Source: a virus. Taken from it: a DNA stretch of 53,866 nt. The DNA is taken from the IMG/VR virus record IMGVR_UViG_3300024908_000010, positions 1 to 53,866 of that record. The stretch is one strand, 5' to 3'. This document shows positions 41,610 to 48,107 of the stretch, in pieces. The position numbers and the translations under genes are program-made. The notes beneath the pieces were generated by a model. That model saw only the letters and a list, made by a program, of their open reading frames with translations. It had not been told where the DNA came from and searched no databases. How positions within the stretch are numbered: the stretch's first letter is position 1; each line of letters starts with the position of its first letter.

Positions 41610-41861
41610 CTATTGCCCCCCTATTCCTGCAATGAGATTCAAACGGTTTTGCTGTAACCTTTGAATTGTGTCTAATCCATGTGCATCAATAAGGGCTTTC
41701 ATGCGTAGGTATTCAACTAACGAACCAAAACCAGCTTCACGCGCTTTGCGGTGTAAAATTTCCAGTGTTTCCTCTGGAATGCGCACCTTTGGGATTTCAG
41801 CAGTGCATTTACCTAGAATGCAGGCTTCGCTTGAGCGACTAAATGAAATACCTTTTGTCAT
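41610..41861 (-). CDS. Small regulatory-like protein (83 residues), second gene of the leftward operon
   Basis: A central segment (EIPKVRIPEETLEILHRKAREAGFGSLVEYLRMKALIDAHG, about residues 22-62) reads as a strand followed by two helices, similar to ribbon-helix-helix proteins of the CopG type. GAGAGG stands 8 bases before the ATG at 41861; a TTG two codons earlier is less likely. It is placed just after the Cro-like gene, where lambdoid phages have CII. A transcription factor role is plausible, not shown. Confidence 0.6.
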   Translation of the reverse strand: MTKGISFSRSSEACILGKCTAEIPKVRIPEETLEILHRKAREAGFGSLVEYLRMKALIDAHGLDTIQRLQQNRLNLIAGIGGQ

Positions 41862-41909
41862 ATACAAAACCTCTCAACCAACTGTTTTAGTAATTTTTTT
41901 GCATGGGAT

Positions 41910-42134
41910 TTATGCGGCGGTTCTTATAAAAGCCCAGTCAACATTAGGCGACAAATCTTCAACCAATACGGCTCTGTTCGATTCGCGCTCAATGTTCACC
42001 ACAAGCTCAGATTTAAAGGTGGTTCCTTCTGAAATTGCTTTGCGCAAATAACCGATAGTTGTGCCGCACCTGATAGCAAAATTATCTTGCTCAGCGGTGG
42101 TAAGTGAATTGAGAAATTCGCGTAATTTGTCCAT
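41910..42134 (-). CDS. Cro-like (YdaS-type) regulator, 74 residues
   Basis: A small helix-turn-helix protein: MDKLREFLNSLTTAEQDNFA, then IRCGTTIGYLRKAISEGTTF, ending VDWAFIR. The pattern is that of YdaS/Cro regulators, which oppose the lysogenic repressor. The ATG at 42134 is preferred to a longer frame from 42170 because the operator and the -10 element (42142-42158) lie between the two. It is transcribed divergently from the repressor gene across a 93-base operator region and heads the leftward early operon. Confidence 0.82.
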   Translation of the reverse strand: MDKLREFLNSLTTAEQDNFAIRCGTTIGYLRKAISEGTTFKSELVVNIERESNRAVLVEDLSPNVDWAFIRTAA

Positions 42135-42141
42135 AAACGAA

Positions 42142-42170
42142 ACATTACCAAATAGTAATTTAATTTGCAA
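42142..42170 (-). promoter_or_regulatory. Leftward early promoter with repressor operator
   Basis: On the minus strand: TTGCAA (-35, 42170-42165), 17 bases, TAATGT (-10, 42147-42142). The operator-like palindrome TTACCAAATAGTAA (42145-42158) covers spacer and -10. The same arrangement occurs at the rightward early promoter (45397-45425). Binding of the repressor here should shut off the Cro-like and replication genes. Confidence 0.8.
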
Positions 42171-42177
42171 GAATTAT

Positions 42178-42206
42178 TTACCTTTTGGTGTTTTACTAAA
42201 TGGTAA
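42178..42206. promoter_or_regulatory. Two further operators in front of the repressor gene
   Basis: TTACTAAATGGTAA (42193-42206) is the exact reverse complement of the operator at 45409-45422. TTACCTTTTGGTG (42178-42190) is a weaker version. They lie just upstream of the repressor ATG (42228) and probably govern its own promoter. With the site at 42145-42158 this gives a three-site operator like those of lambdoid switches. Confidence 0.72.
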
Positions 42207-42227
42207 ATAACAGTTAAATTAAAATTT

Positions 42228-42908
42228 ATGGATAACCGAAGCCAAACAGCCGATAAAAGACGTGAGAACTTACGCAGATGGATTGATGAAAGATGCGAGG
42301 GGTCTCAGGCAAAATTCGTTGATGTAACAGGCATCAATCAAGGGGAGTTGTCAGGCTTATTGCGTGATAAGTCATTTGGTGAGAAAAAAGCAAGAAGCTT
42401 AGAATTGAGTGCAGGAATGCCTCAATTTTATTTGGATGGCATCATTGCAAATGAATTTACAAGTAAAGAATTGCCGCCGAATAGTTACAAAGTAGAAGCA
42501 AGCTTGTCTTACCCTCCTGTTTACGGAAAAGCTATGGGCGGTTTACCAGATAGATTATTTACAGATGAAGGCCGTTTATGTAATGGTCATGATGAGTATG
42601 GTGAAGTGTATTCAAGTGATAAGAATGCATTTATCACTAGGGTTGATGGAAACTCAATGATTCCTAAATACCATCATGGCGGCTATGCGTTGGTTGAGCC
42701 TGACACTGAACCAGAGCTTGAAGATGATGTATTGATTAAACTAACTACAGGCCAGGTGATGCTTAAGAAATTAATATCACGCAGAGGTGGTGTAGTGCTA
42801 TCGAGTTATGGTGACCCAGTTATTTATACGTTTACACCTGATCAGATTGTTTGGATGTATTACGTTGCTTATCCAGTGCCGGCTAGAAAAATTAAGAATA
42901 GGGTTTAA
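42228..42908 (+). CDS. CI-like repressor with S24/LexA-type peptidase domain (226 residues)
   Basis: Master repressor of lysogeny. Residues 1-70 are a helix-turn-helix domain (RWIDERCEGSQAKFVDVTG, then INQGELSGLLRDKSFGEKKA). Residues about 95-226 are an S24 domain with catalytic Ser143 (RVDGNSMIPKY) and Lys180/181 (GQVMLKKLI). The usual Ala-Gly cleavage pair is not clear; KAMGGLPD at 101-108 stands in the region where it is expected. DNA damage may therefore still trigger self-cleavage, but this is unproven. It is divergent to the Cro-like gene, with operators in between, and is followed within 2 bases by a nuclease gene. Confidence 0.92.
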   Translation: MDNRSQTADKRRENLRRWIDERCEGSQAKFVDVTGINQGELSGLLRDKSFGEKKARSLELSAGMPQFYLDGIIANEFTSKELPPNSYKVEASLSYPPVYGKAMGGLPDRLFTDEGRLCNGHDEYGEVYSSDKNAFITRVDGNSMIPKYHHGGYALVEPDTEPELEDDVLIKLTTGQVMLKKLISRRGGVVLSSYGDPVIYTFTPDQIVWMYYVAYPVPARKIKNRV

Positions 42909-42909
42909 T

Positions 42910-43647
42910 GTGAGCAATTCATTACATGTTTTAGACATTGCAGAGATTGTTTTAAAAGATGGCAATAAGCCTATGCACGTTAATGAAATAGCAATGACTG
43001 CTGCAAATAAAGGGTTGATAGTAAATTTAACTCTTGAGGAATTTACAAAGAAGTTAAATTCATCTTTGCTTGCAAATACAAAAACAGAAAAACCAAAATT
43101 TACAAGAGTAAAAAGCGCAAAAGGAGTTTATAGGAAAGGTTTTTATCGCCTTAAAAGAATTATTAAGCAGCCAGACTTATTTCCTACACCTGAGCCTACT
43201 CAATCAGAAGATACAGGGTATATTGGCAAAGCTGGCGAAATGGCAGTAATGGCGGAGCTTTTGTTTAGAAACTTTAACGTTTCCATGATGATGGTTGATA
43301 AAGGGATAGACATTGTTGCAGCAAACGATGTTGGAAAGTATTTTCATATACAAGTAAAAACAACTGGCGGTAGAGATGGGTATTACTTGTTTACAATTAA
43401 AAGAAAAGCATTTGACGCAAATAATGCGGGTAACACTTTTTACATTTTTGTAATTAGAAACCCAAACAAATCTGATTTTTTAATTTTGCCAAACGCAATA
43501 CTAGCAAGCTATATAGCACTTGATGTTGTTAGAGGTTCAGAATCACTCAGCTTAAAAGTTACTTACGACAGCAAAACAAAGAAATATACGCTAAACGGCA
43601 GGGTTGATATTACAGTTCACGTCAATAAGTTCGCACAAATAAACTAA
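42910..43647 (+). CDS. HARE-HTH and PD-(D/E)XK nuclease-like protein (245 residues), lysogenic operon
   Basis: Residues 1-85 match the HARE-HTH pattern, a DNA-recognition winged helix found in restriction enzymes (LDIAEIVLKDGNKPMHVNEI; GVYRKGFYRLKR). Residues about 102-245 look like a PD-(D/E)XK nuclease or Mrr-like core: GKAGEMAVMAELL with Glu110, GIDIVAAND with Asp134, and FHIQVKTT with Gln148-Val-Lys150. The GTG start follows the repressor stop by one base; a frame from 42808 inside the repressor gene is less likely. Made together with the repressor, it may protect the lysogen against other phages. That role is inferred. Confidence 0.78.
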   Translation: MSNSLHVLDIAEIVLKDGNKPMHVNEIAMTAANKGLIVNLTLEEFTKKLNSSLLANTKTEKPKFTRVKSAKGVYRKGFYRLKRIIKQPDLFPTPEPTQSEDTGYIGKAGEMAVMAELLFRNFNVSMMMVDKGIDIVAANDVGKYFHIQVKTTGGRDGYYLFTIKRKAFDANNAGNTFYIFVIRNPNKSDFLILPNAILASYIALDVVRGSESLSLKVTYDSKTKKYTLNGRVDITVHVNKFAQIN

Positions 43648-43796
43648 AACAGCAACGCTAACTTAAATCAATATAAAATGAATTGCACTGGAATAATGTT
43701 TGATGACGCTTCTTTGCAAGACGCACAAAGCGTGGAAGATGTACAACCTAGATACGGAAAATATGAATAGAAATCATAAAATAAAGGCGCCATCTA

Positions 43797-44150
43797 ATGA
43801 CATTTAATACTATTTTAAAAAATGGATTCCCTCCTAGATTAATGGTAGTAGTTATTATTTTAGCATTGGTATTTCCTCCGTACTTAAATTATGTTGGCCC
43901 TAATACTTTGTACCATTTTGGCTATGGGTTCATCTTTAACTTACCAGAGTTTGATAATGGTTCTGATGCCTTTGTTTACATAGAGATGGTTTTATTAGAA
44001 ATATTTGTATTGGTGCTTTCATCGTATTTCTATGGCTTGCATGTAATCACAAAAAATAACAAGCTTAAAGATGAGTTTGAAAAAATAATAGATGAAGAAC
44101 TAAAGCCAAGAAGAGTACATATTTCACCAAGCCAAATAGAAGATAATTAA
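43797..44150 (+). CDS. Two-span membrane protein (117 residues), lysogenic region
   Basis: Hydrophobic segments at about residues 14-35 (LMVVVIILALVFPPYLNYVG) and 60-84 (VYIEMVLLEIFVLVLSSYFYG) flank a short loop; the C-terminus is charged and cytosolic. AAAGG stands 9 bases before ATG. It lies 150 bases after the nuclease gene on the same strand. Membrane proteins in this place often block superinfection; nothing specific supports it here. No family recognised. Confidence 0.65.
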   Translation: MTFNTILKNGFPPRLMVVVIILALVFPPYLNYVGPNTLYHFGYGFIFNLPEFDNGSDAFVYIEMVLLEIFVLVLSSYFYGLHVITKNNKLKDEFEKIIDEELKPRRVHISPSQIEDN

Positions 44151-44293
44151 TTGAAGTATCTCAAGGCTTATGGGATGCTGTTAATGCAATTATCTCAGGC
44201 TACAATCGTGGCGCAGATTCTGCATTAAGAAATAGGCCTAGAAATGCATCCTGCACTACTATCGGGAATACTACTGATTGTTATGAGTATTAA
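44150..44293 (+). pseudogene. Remnant of a gene 3' end in a 352-base gap
   Basis: Directly after the 117-residue gene, one frame reads IEVSQGLWDAVNAIISGYNR, continues GADSALRNRPRN and ends TTIGNTTDCYEY before a TAA. It looks coding but has no start codon. It is probably the tail of a gene that lost its front by recombination. The rest of the gap (44294-44502) contains a weak 40-codon frame (44283-44405) and a promoter at 44445-44453. Confidence 0.5.
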
Positions 44294-44444
44294 TAGATCG
44301 CAACATGGGATCATTAAAGTTAAACGCATACTAGCTACAATAGCATCGCCATTCGTACAAGGTGGTGCTAATGTTCCAGTGCCTATTATTGATGTGGCAA
44401 TCTAGTAGCAATGGCACTGCGCGCCAATTGGCAAATTGAATTTG

Positions 44445-44453
44445 TGTTACAAT
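44445..44453 (+). promoter_or_regulatory. Extended -10 promoter for the two-gene cassette
   Basis: TGT followed directly by TACAAT forms an extended -10 element, with a poor -35 (CAATTG, 17 bases upstream). It lies 50 bases before the next start codon and allows expression from the silent prophage. Confidence 0.5.
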
Positions 44454-44502
44454 CAATACTCTATGTAAGCATATTAGCCAATACATTTATTAAAATAACT
44501 CA

Positions 44503-44799
44503 ATGACAATATACGCTGCAATTCCTCTAGCCAATAACATTGCAAGACTCTCAGAGTCTGTGAGTGAGGTATTCCCTGATGATAATATCAATACGTACGC
44601 TCTACCTTCTGGCGCAGGTTTTTTAATAAACTTTAGCGGAACAAATCAGGAACTTTGCGACAAACTGTTTATCACTCAAGGAAAAACTGAGGAACAAAAG
44701 TCATACGTTGGATCCACCCTTGTTGTACCTTTTGATTACTACTGGGGCGTTGGAAATTCATCTATGTGGGAATGGCTAAAAGCTAGGTTTGAGGAATAA
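44503..44799 (+). CDS. Small soluble protein of the accessory cassette (98 residues)
   Basis: No named family. It is an alpha/beta protein with IPLANNIARLSESVSEVFPD, ALPSGAGFLINFSGTNQEL, TLVVPFDYYWGVGNSSMWEW and the end LKARFEE. The ribosome site is weak. Its stop is followed after 2 bases by the start of a membrane-anchored coiled-coil protein, so the two are co-made and may work as a pair. The cassette has its own promoter and double terminator, typical of an added gene (moron) expressed during lysogeny. Confidence 0.68.
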   Translation: MTIYAAIPLANNIARLSESVSEVFPDDNINTYALPSGAGFLINFSGTNQELCDKLFITQGKTEEQKSYVGSTLVVPFDYYWGVGNSSMWEWLKARFEE

Positions 44800-44801
44800 C
44801 A

Positions 44802-45248
44802 ATGGCAAATCAACCTGGACATGATGCAGACTCCCCTCCGCAAAGTGAGGCAGTTACAAAACCAACCCCAAGAGCAGATTCAAGCTACTTCACTCAAGAG
44901 GTTGAGTACACTAGGCAAGCAATCAATGAAATGCGAATAGAGATGAATAAGCATGCGGCTGACTCTAAAGCAGAAATAACAAAAGCTGTAGATGCATTCA
45001 TTAAAAACACTATTGAAGTCAACAGCAAGACTGCTATTTTAAGCGCCGAAACGAAAGGGCAATATGCAACACTTGACGTATCAGTGAAGCAGCTTACAAA
45101 ATCCATTGATGAGATGAAGCCAAAGGTTGATTCACTAACTAGTTGGAGATTGTTACTAATTGGAGGAAGCACCGTAATTATGGCTTTATTTAGTATACTT
45201 CTAACTCTATGGATCAAAGGGGTAATAAAAATCTCATGGCCCATTTAA
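44802..45248 (+). CDS. Coiled-coil protein with C-terminal membrane anchor (148 residues)
   Basis: A disordered N-terminus of about 25 residues is followed by a long helix (residues about 30-115; EVEYTRQAINEMRIEMNKHA, QLTKSIDEMKPKVDSLTSW). The C-terminal span is LLLIGGSTVIMALFSILLTLW. The topology places the coiled coil in the cytosol with a membrane tail. It is the second gene of the pair, ending 10 bases before a terminator. Possible roles include sensing or membrane disruption as part of an exclusion system. No family recognised. Confidence 0.68.
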   Translation: MANQPGHDADSPPQSEAVTKPTPRADSSYFTQEVEYTRQAINEMRIEMNKHAADSKAEITKAVDAFIKNTIEVNSKTAILSAETKGQYATLDVSVKQLTKSIDEMKPKVDSLTSWRLLLIGGSTVIMALFSILLTLWIKGVIKISWPI

Positions 45249-45258
45249 ACTTTTAACC

Positions 45259-45281
45259 AACCTGCTTCGGCAGGTTTTTTT
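45259..45281 (+). terminator. Rho-independent terminator 1 after the accessory cassette
   Basis: AACCTGC, TTCG tetraloop, GCAGGTT, followed by a run of T. A 7-bp stem 10 bases past the last stop codon. Confidence 0.92.
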
Positions 45282-45320
45282 ACGTCCATTCAGTTATACG
45301 CAAAAATCGTACAGCTCACT

Positions 45321-45344
45321 AACCGCCCACTGAGGCGGTTTTTT
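45321..45344 (+). terminator. Rho-independent terminator 2 after the accessory cassette
   Basis: AACCGCC and GGCGGTT form a 7-bp stem with a 6-base loop, followed by TTTT. Together with the terminator at 45259 it insulates the repressed early promoter from lysogenic transcription. Confidence 0.9.
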
Positions 45345-45383
45345 ACGTCTAAATTTCCTCACTATAAAAATAATTAAAATAAA

Positions 45384-45425
45384 TTACCAAATGGTATTGA
45401 CACGATAATTACCATTTAGTAATAT
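45384..45425 (+). promoter_or_regulatory. Rightward early promoter with two repressor operators
   Basis: TTGACA (45397-45402), 17 bases, TAATAT (45420-45425): a nearly ideal sigma-70 promoter. Operator 1, TTACCAAATGGTA (45384-45396), abuts the -35. Operator 2, TTACCATTTAGTAA (45409-45422), covers spacer and -10. The sequences match the sites beside the repressor gene, so the repressor should silence the recombination operon from here. Confidence 0.9.
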
Positions 45426-45516
45426 TCACACATCGCAACAAAACACCGTTTCGATACTTCCCCAAAGTTTATGGGCGAAAGCGCGAGTGAGTAGCCCACT
45501 TTTTAAGGTGAATGAA

Positions 45517-45741
45517 ATGAACATATTGCAATCAGGTTTAGCGATGCAAGCCATGCAGGTTAAGGCAAATAAGGTAGCTGTTATCGGCACAGATAAGACC
45601 GTAGAAGCTTTTAAATCACAAGGCAAGGTGTTGGTACATAAACCAGCCAGTTTAGACGCCTTACGTGCTGAGAAAGAAGCTAAGAAAGCGCGTGAAGCAC
45701 AGCGCCAGATGATGGCACATACATCGCCAGAGGCGGCTTAG
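45517..45741 (+). CDS. Small early protein, first gene of the rightward operon (74 residues)
   Basis: No family recognised. An N-terminal helix (NILQSGLAMQAMQVKANKVA), a strand, then a basic helix (RAEKEAKKAREAQRQMMAHT). The ATG at 45517 is preferred since AAGGTGA stands 6 bases upstream; a GTG ten codons earlier is the alternative. First made after induction, it might be a host-takeover or regulatory protein. Confidence 0.65.
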   Translation: MNILQSGLAMQAMQVKANKVAVIGTDKTVEAFKSQGKVLVHKPASLDALRAEKEAKKAREAQRQMMAHTSPEAA

Positions 45742-45743
45742 TC

Positions 45744-46004
45744 ATGGCTGATACAAATACAGGTGGTGCGGCATTTCCAAATCAAAAGCTTAGAACAAAT
45801 GGTGACGATGGTTGTGGAATGTACGCTTTTGACCAAGGCATGACGTTACGCGACTACTTTGCGGCGCAATCGCTTGGTTTAATTCTTAGCAATCCTGAAC
45901 GCTTGGAAACTGTGAATAGCATTAAAACACTAGGTCCACAAAAATCCATAGCACGAATGGCTTACAGCCTAGCAGATGCAATGCTTGAGGCTAGAAAGGC
46001 TTAA
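45744..46004 (+). CDS. Conserved small phage protein (86 residues)
   Basis: It shows the widespread prophage pattern with a Gly/Asn-rich start, GMTLRDYFAAQSLGLIL in the middle and a final helix IARMAYSLADAMLEARKA. Function unknown for the whole group. It follows the preceding stop by 2 bases. Confidence 0.75.
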   Translation: MADTNTGGAAFPNQKLRTNGDDGCGMYAFDQGMTLRDYFAAQSLGLILSNPERLETVNSIKTLGPQKSIARMAYSLADAMLEARKA

Positions 46005-46006
46005 TC

Positions 46007-46189
46007 ATGCCCTTACTAGAGCAATACATCATTGACCAAGACGGCAACAAGCGTGTGGTGTTTGAAGAATCTGAAAACAAGCACGCCAACGAGTTTGCAG
46101 AGTACCAAGCTGGCTATGAAGCCGCACCAAACAAGCTTGATTACAACATGCAACTGATGAAGAAGATTAGAGCGAGGCATCCGCTATGA
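46007..46189 (+). CDS. Small early protein (60 residues)
   Basis: Unknown family. It begins MPLLEQYIIDQDGNKRVVFE and is a short alpha/beta peptide with a charged end. Two bases behind the previous gene; overlaps the next start by 4 bases (ATGA). Confidence 0.65.
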   Translation: MPLLEQYIIDQDGNKRVVFEESENKHANEFAEYQAGYEAAPNKLDYNMQLMKKIRARHPL

Positions 46190-46377
46190 AAACACTTTAC
46201 TCAATATTATGGGCGCTGATTATTGCCTTGGTATTTTTCGGTGCAACACACATCCAGCAACAGTTAAACGCTGAGATTGATAAGCGTGCAAATGCAAAGT
46301 TTAAAGATGGTTGGTGCAATGTTGAAATGTCAGGAAGTGACGCATCAATCGAATGTAGCAGAGTGAGCAAGATATGA
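46186..46377 (+). CDS. Small membrane-anchored protein (63 residues)
   Basis: An N-terminal hydrophobic segment (LYSILWALIIALVFFGATHI) is followed by a short soluble part with two Cys (GWCNVEMSGSDASIECSRV) that may pair outside the cytosol. ATGA overlaps on both sides place it in the operon. Function unknown. Confidence 0.65.
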   Translation: MKTLYSILWALIIALVFFGATHIQQQLNAEIDKRANAKFKDGWCNVEMSGSDASIECSRVSKI

Positions 46378-46463
46378 GTTTTATCAAGCATTACCTCTAT
46401 TGCCGCGAGTTTGGCAGCGGAATAGTTAAGAGTTTTTTGAGAGCAATAAAAGTAAGTATTTAG
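46374..46463 (+). CDS. Micro-protein (29 residues)
   Basis: An ATGA overlap with the previous stop opens 29 codons ending TAG. The peptide is basic with aromatic residues (FIKHYLYCREFGSGIVKSFL). Coupled position suggests translation; no function known. Confidence 0.5.
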   Translation: MSFIKHYLYCREFGSGIVKSFLRAIKVSI

Positions 46464-46506
46464 GATTTTCAACTATCGGCATAGTCCCGATTAAGAAAGG
46501 TATCAA

Positions 46507-47433
46507 ATGGAAGCAAATACAGAGTTAGCAGTACAGCAAGATTCTCAACTTAACACTATTGAGCCAAGTCGCTTGTCGTCACTGTCAATCATGAGCAGTG
46601 ATGACCACATGGCTAGAGTTACAAAAATAGCGAAGTTAATGGCATCAAGCAAAGTTAGCATTCCTAAACATTTGCAAGGCAATGAAGGTGATTGTGCTGC
46701 AGTTGTCATGCAATCAATGAATTGGGGCATGGATCCGTTCATTGTCGCCCAAAAAACACACTTGGTTGGCAGCACCTTGGGGTATGAGGCGCAGTTAGTT
46801 AATGCTGTTGTTTGTTCAAGCAAAGCCATATCTGGAACATTCAGCTATGAATATAAAGATGAAGTAGGCAGCGGTGCGTCTATGTCTGTTAGTTGCAGAG
46901 TAGGAGCGGTTCTTCGTGGACAGAGTGAAATCACTTGGGGCGAGTGGCTAAACAGTAATTCAGTTACCACTAAAAATAGTCCTCTCTGGAAAACAAACGT
47001 AAAACAGCAGATGAGCTACTTGCAGGTAAAAAACTGGTCAAGACTTTATGCCCCTTCTGCAATCCTTGGCGTTTACACATACGATGAATTGTTAGATTCA
47101 CCAATTAAAGACATTAACGCTGCACCGCCTCGCCCACGTAACGGCGCTGAATATGGTCGCCAAGCTCAAGAGCAGCAACAAGGCCGTGTAATTGATTCAG
47201 GCCAAGAAGAGCAACGCGCAGGATTGATTAACGCGCTTGAAGCATTTGCCGCAAAAGGCAGTGCGCCATTCTTGACCCAATGGAAAAAAACAGCGCGTGA
47301 AGAAAGAGTGCTTATTGGTGAGCCTGAATACCTAAGAATCTTAGCTAAAGCTGAGGAAGCAGACCTTAACCAAAAGCCTGCAGTTGATGCTGACTTTGTA
47401 GATCAAATGAACAAAACAGAGGCAGATCAATAA
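46507..47433 (+). CDS. recT: RecT family single-strand annealing protein (308 residues)
   Basis: Pairs complementary single DNA strands in phage recombination. The RecT pattern is seen: MARVTKIAKLMASSKVSIPK, GDCAAVVMQSMNWGMDPF, VAQKTHLVGSTLGYEAQLVN, and TNVKQQMSYLQVKNWSRLYA. A disordered Gln-rich tail follows. Its stop shares one base with the exonuclease start, the usual RecT/exonuclease pairing, so both are made in coordinated amount. Confidence 0.92.
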   Translation: MEANTELAVQQDSQLNTIEPSRLSSLSIMSSDDHMARVTKIAKLMASSKVSIPKHLQGNEGDCAAVVMQSMNWGMDPFIVAQKTHLVGSTLGYEAQLVNAVVCSSKAISGTFSYEYKDEVGSGASMSVSCRVGAVLRGQSEITWGEWLNSNSVTTKNSPLWKTNVKQQMSYLQVKNWSRLYAPSAILGVYTYDELLDSPIKDINAAPPRPRNGAEYGRQAQEQQQGRVIDSGQEEQRAGLINALEAFAAKGSAPFLTQWKKTAREERVLIGEPEYLRILAKAEEADLNQKPAVDADFVDQMNKTEADQ

Positions 47434-48107
47434 TGTTTGAGAACCAGAATCTAATCAGCCCAGAGCAAAGAACCGAAGATTGGTACAAGGCGCGTGCTGG
47501 AAAGTTTACTGGCTCTCGCTTTGTAGATGTGTTAGCTAAAGGAAATAAGGCTTACACAGACCTAATCAATCAGATCGTAGTGGAGCGTCTAACCAATGAT
47601 TATATTGATACTGGCATGGATTCCTACGCGCTTAAATGGGGTCGTGATGTAGAGCCTTTCGCAAGGCAAGCATATAGCTTTTATACAGGAAACAGAGTTA
47701 CTCAAGCGCAGTTTAAAGACCATCCTGTTTATAGCTTTGTAGGGGTTTCACCAGATGGTCTTATTTCAGAGCAAAAAGGTGGATCAGAGTTTAAGTGCCC
47801 TAAAGACCCAAAAATTCACATTGACCGCTTTATAAATGGAATGAACGAAAAAGAGTTTATGCCGCAGGTTCAAGGTTGCATCTGGTGCTACGAGTTTGAT
47901 TGGTGGGATTGGGTGAGCTTTGATCCGCGAATGCCAGAGCACGCAAAGCTATACATACAAAGAGTATGGCGCGATGACAAATACATCGCAAATTTAGAGA
48001 AAACAGTATTAGTAGCAGAAGGTGAAGTAAGGGAAAAGCTGGATAAGTTCAAGCCAGAAACCATTGAAGCACTTTTAAATAATTACGACCAAAGGAAAAC
48101 ATCATGA
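47433..48107 (+). CDS. YqaJ/lambda-type exonuclease (224 residues)
   Basis: A PD-(D/E)XK-fold 5'-3' exonuclease producing single strands for RecT. Motifs: QRTEDWYKARAGKFTGSRF, WGRDVEPFARQAY with the conserved Glu, FVGVSPDGLIS with Asp, and GSEFKCPKDP with the Glu-x-Lys pair; PQVQGCIWCYEF follows. The length and order are standard. It starts at the last base of the RecT gene and overlaps the next gene by 4 bases. Confidence 0.93.
   Translation: MFENQNLISPEQRTEDWYKARAGKFTGSRFVDVLAKGNKAYTDLINQIVVERLTNDYIDTGMDSYALKWGRDVEPFARQAYSFYTGNRVTQAQFKDHPVYSFVGVSPDGLISEQKGGSEFKCPKDPKIHIDRFINGMNEKEFMPQVQGCIWCYEFDWWDWVSFDPRMPEHAKLYIQRVWRDDKYIANLEKTVLVAEGEVREKLDKFKPETIEALLNNYDQRKTS

Noticed and set aside
43678-43770. 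30-codon frame between the nuclease and membrane protein genes
   Set aside because: No ribosome site, no recognisable composition and loose spacing to both neighbours; coding is not supported.
44283-44405. 40-codon frame in the gap before the accessory cassette
   Set aside because: It overlaps the remnant in another frame and has no ribosome site. Probably chance, or part of the same decayed gene.
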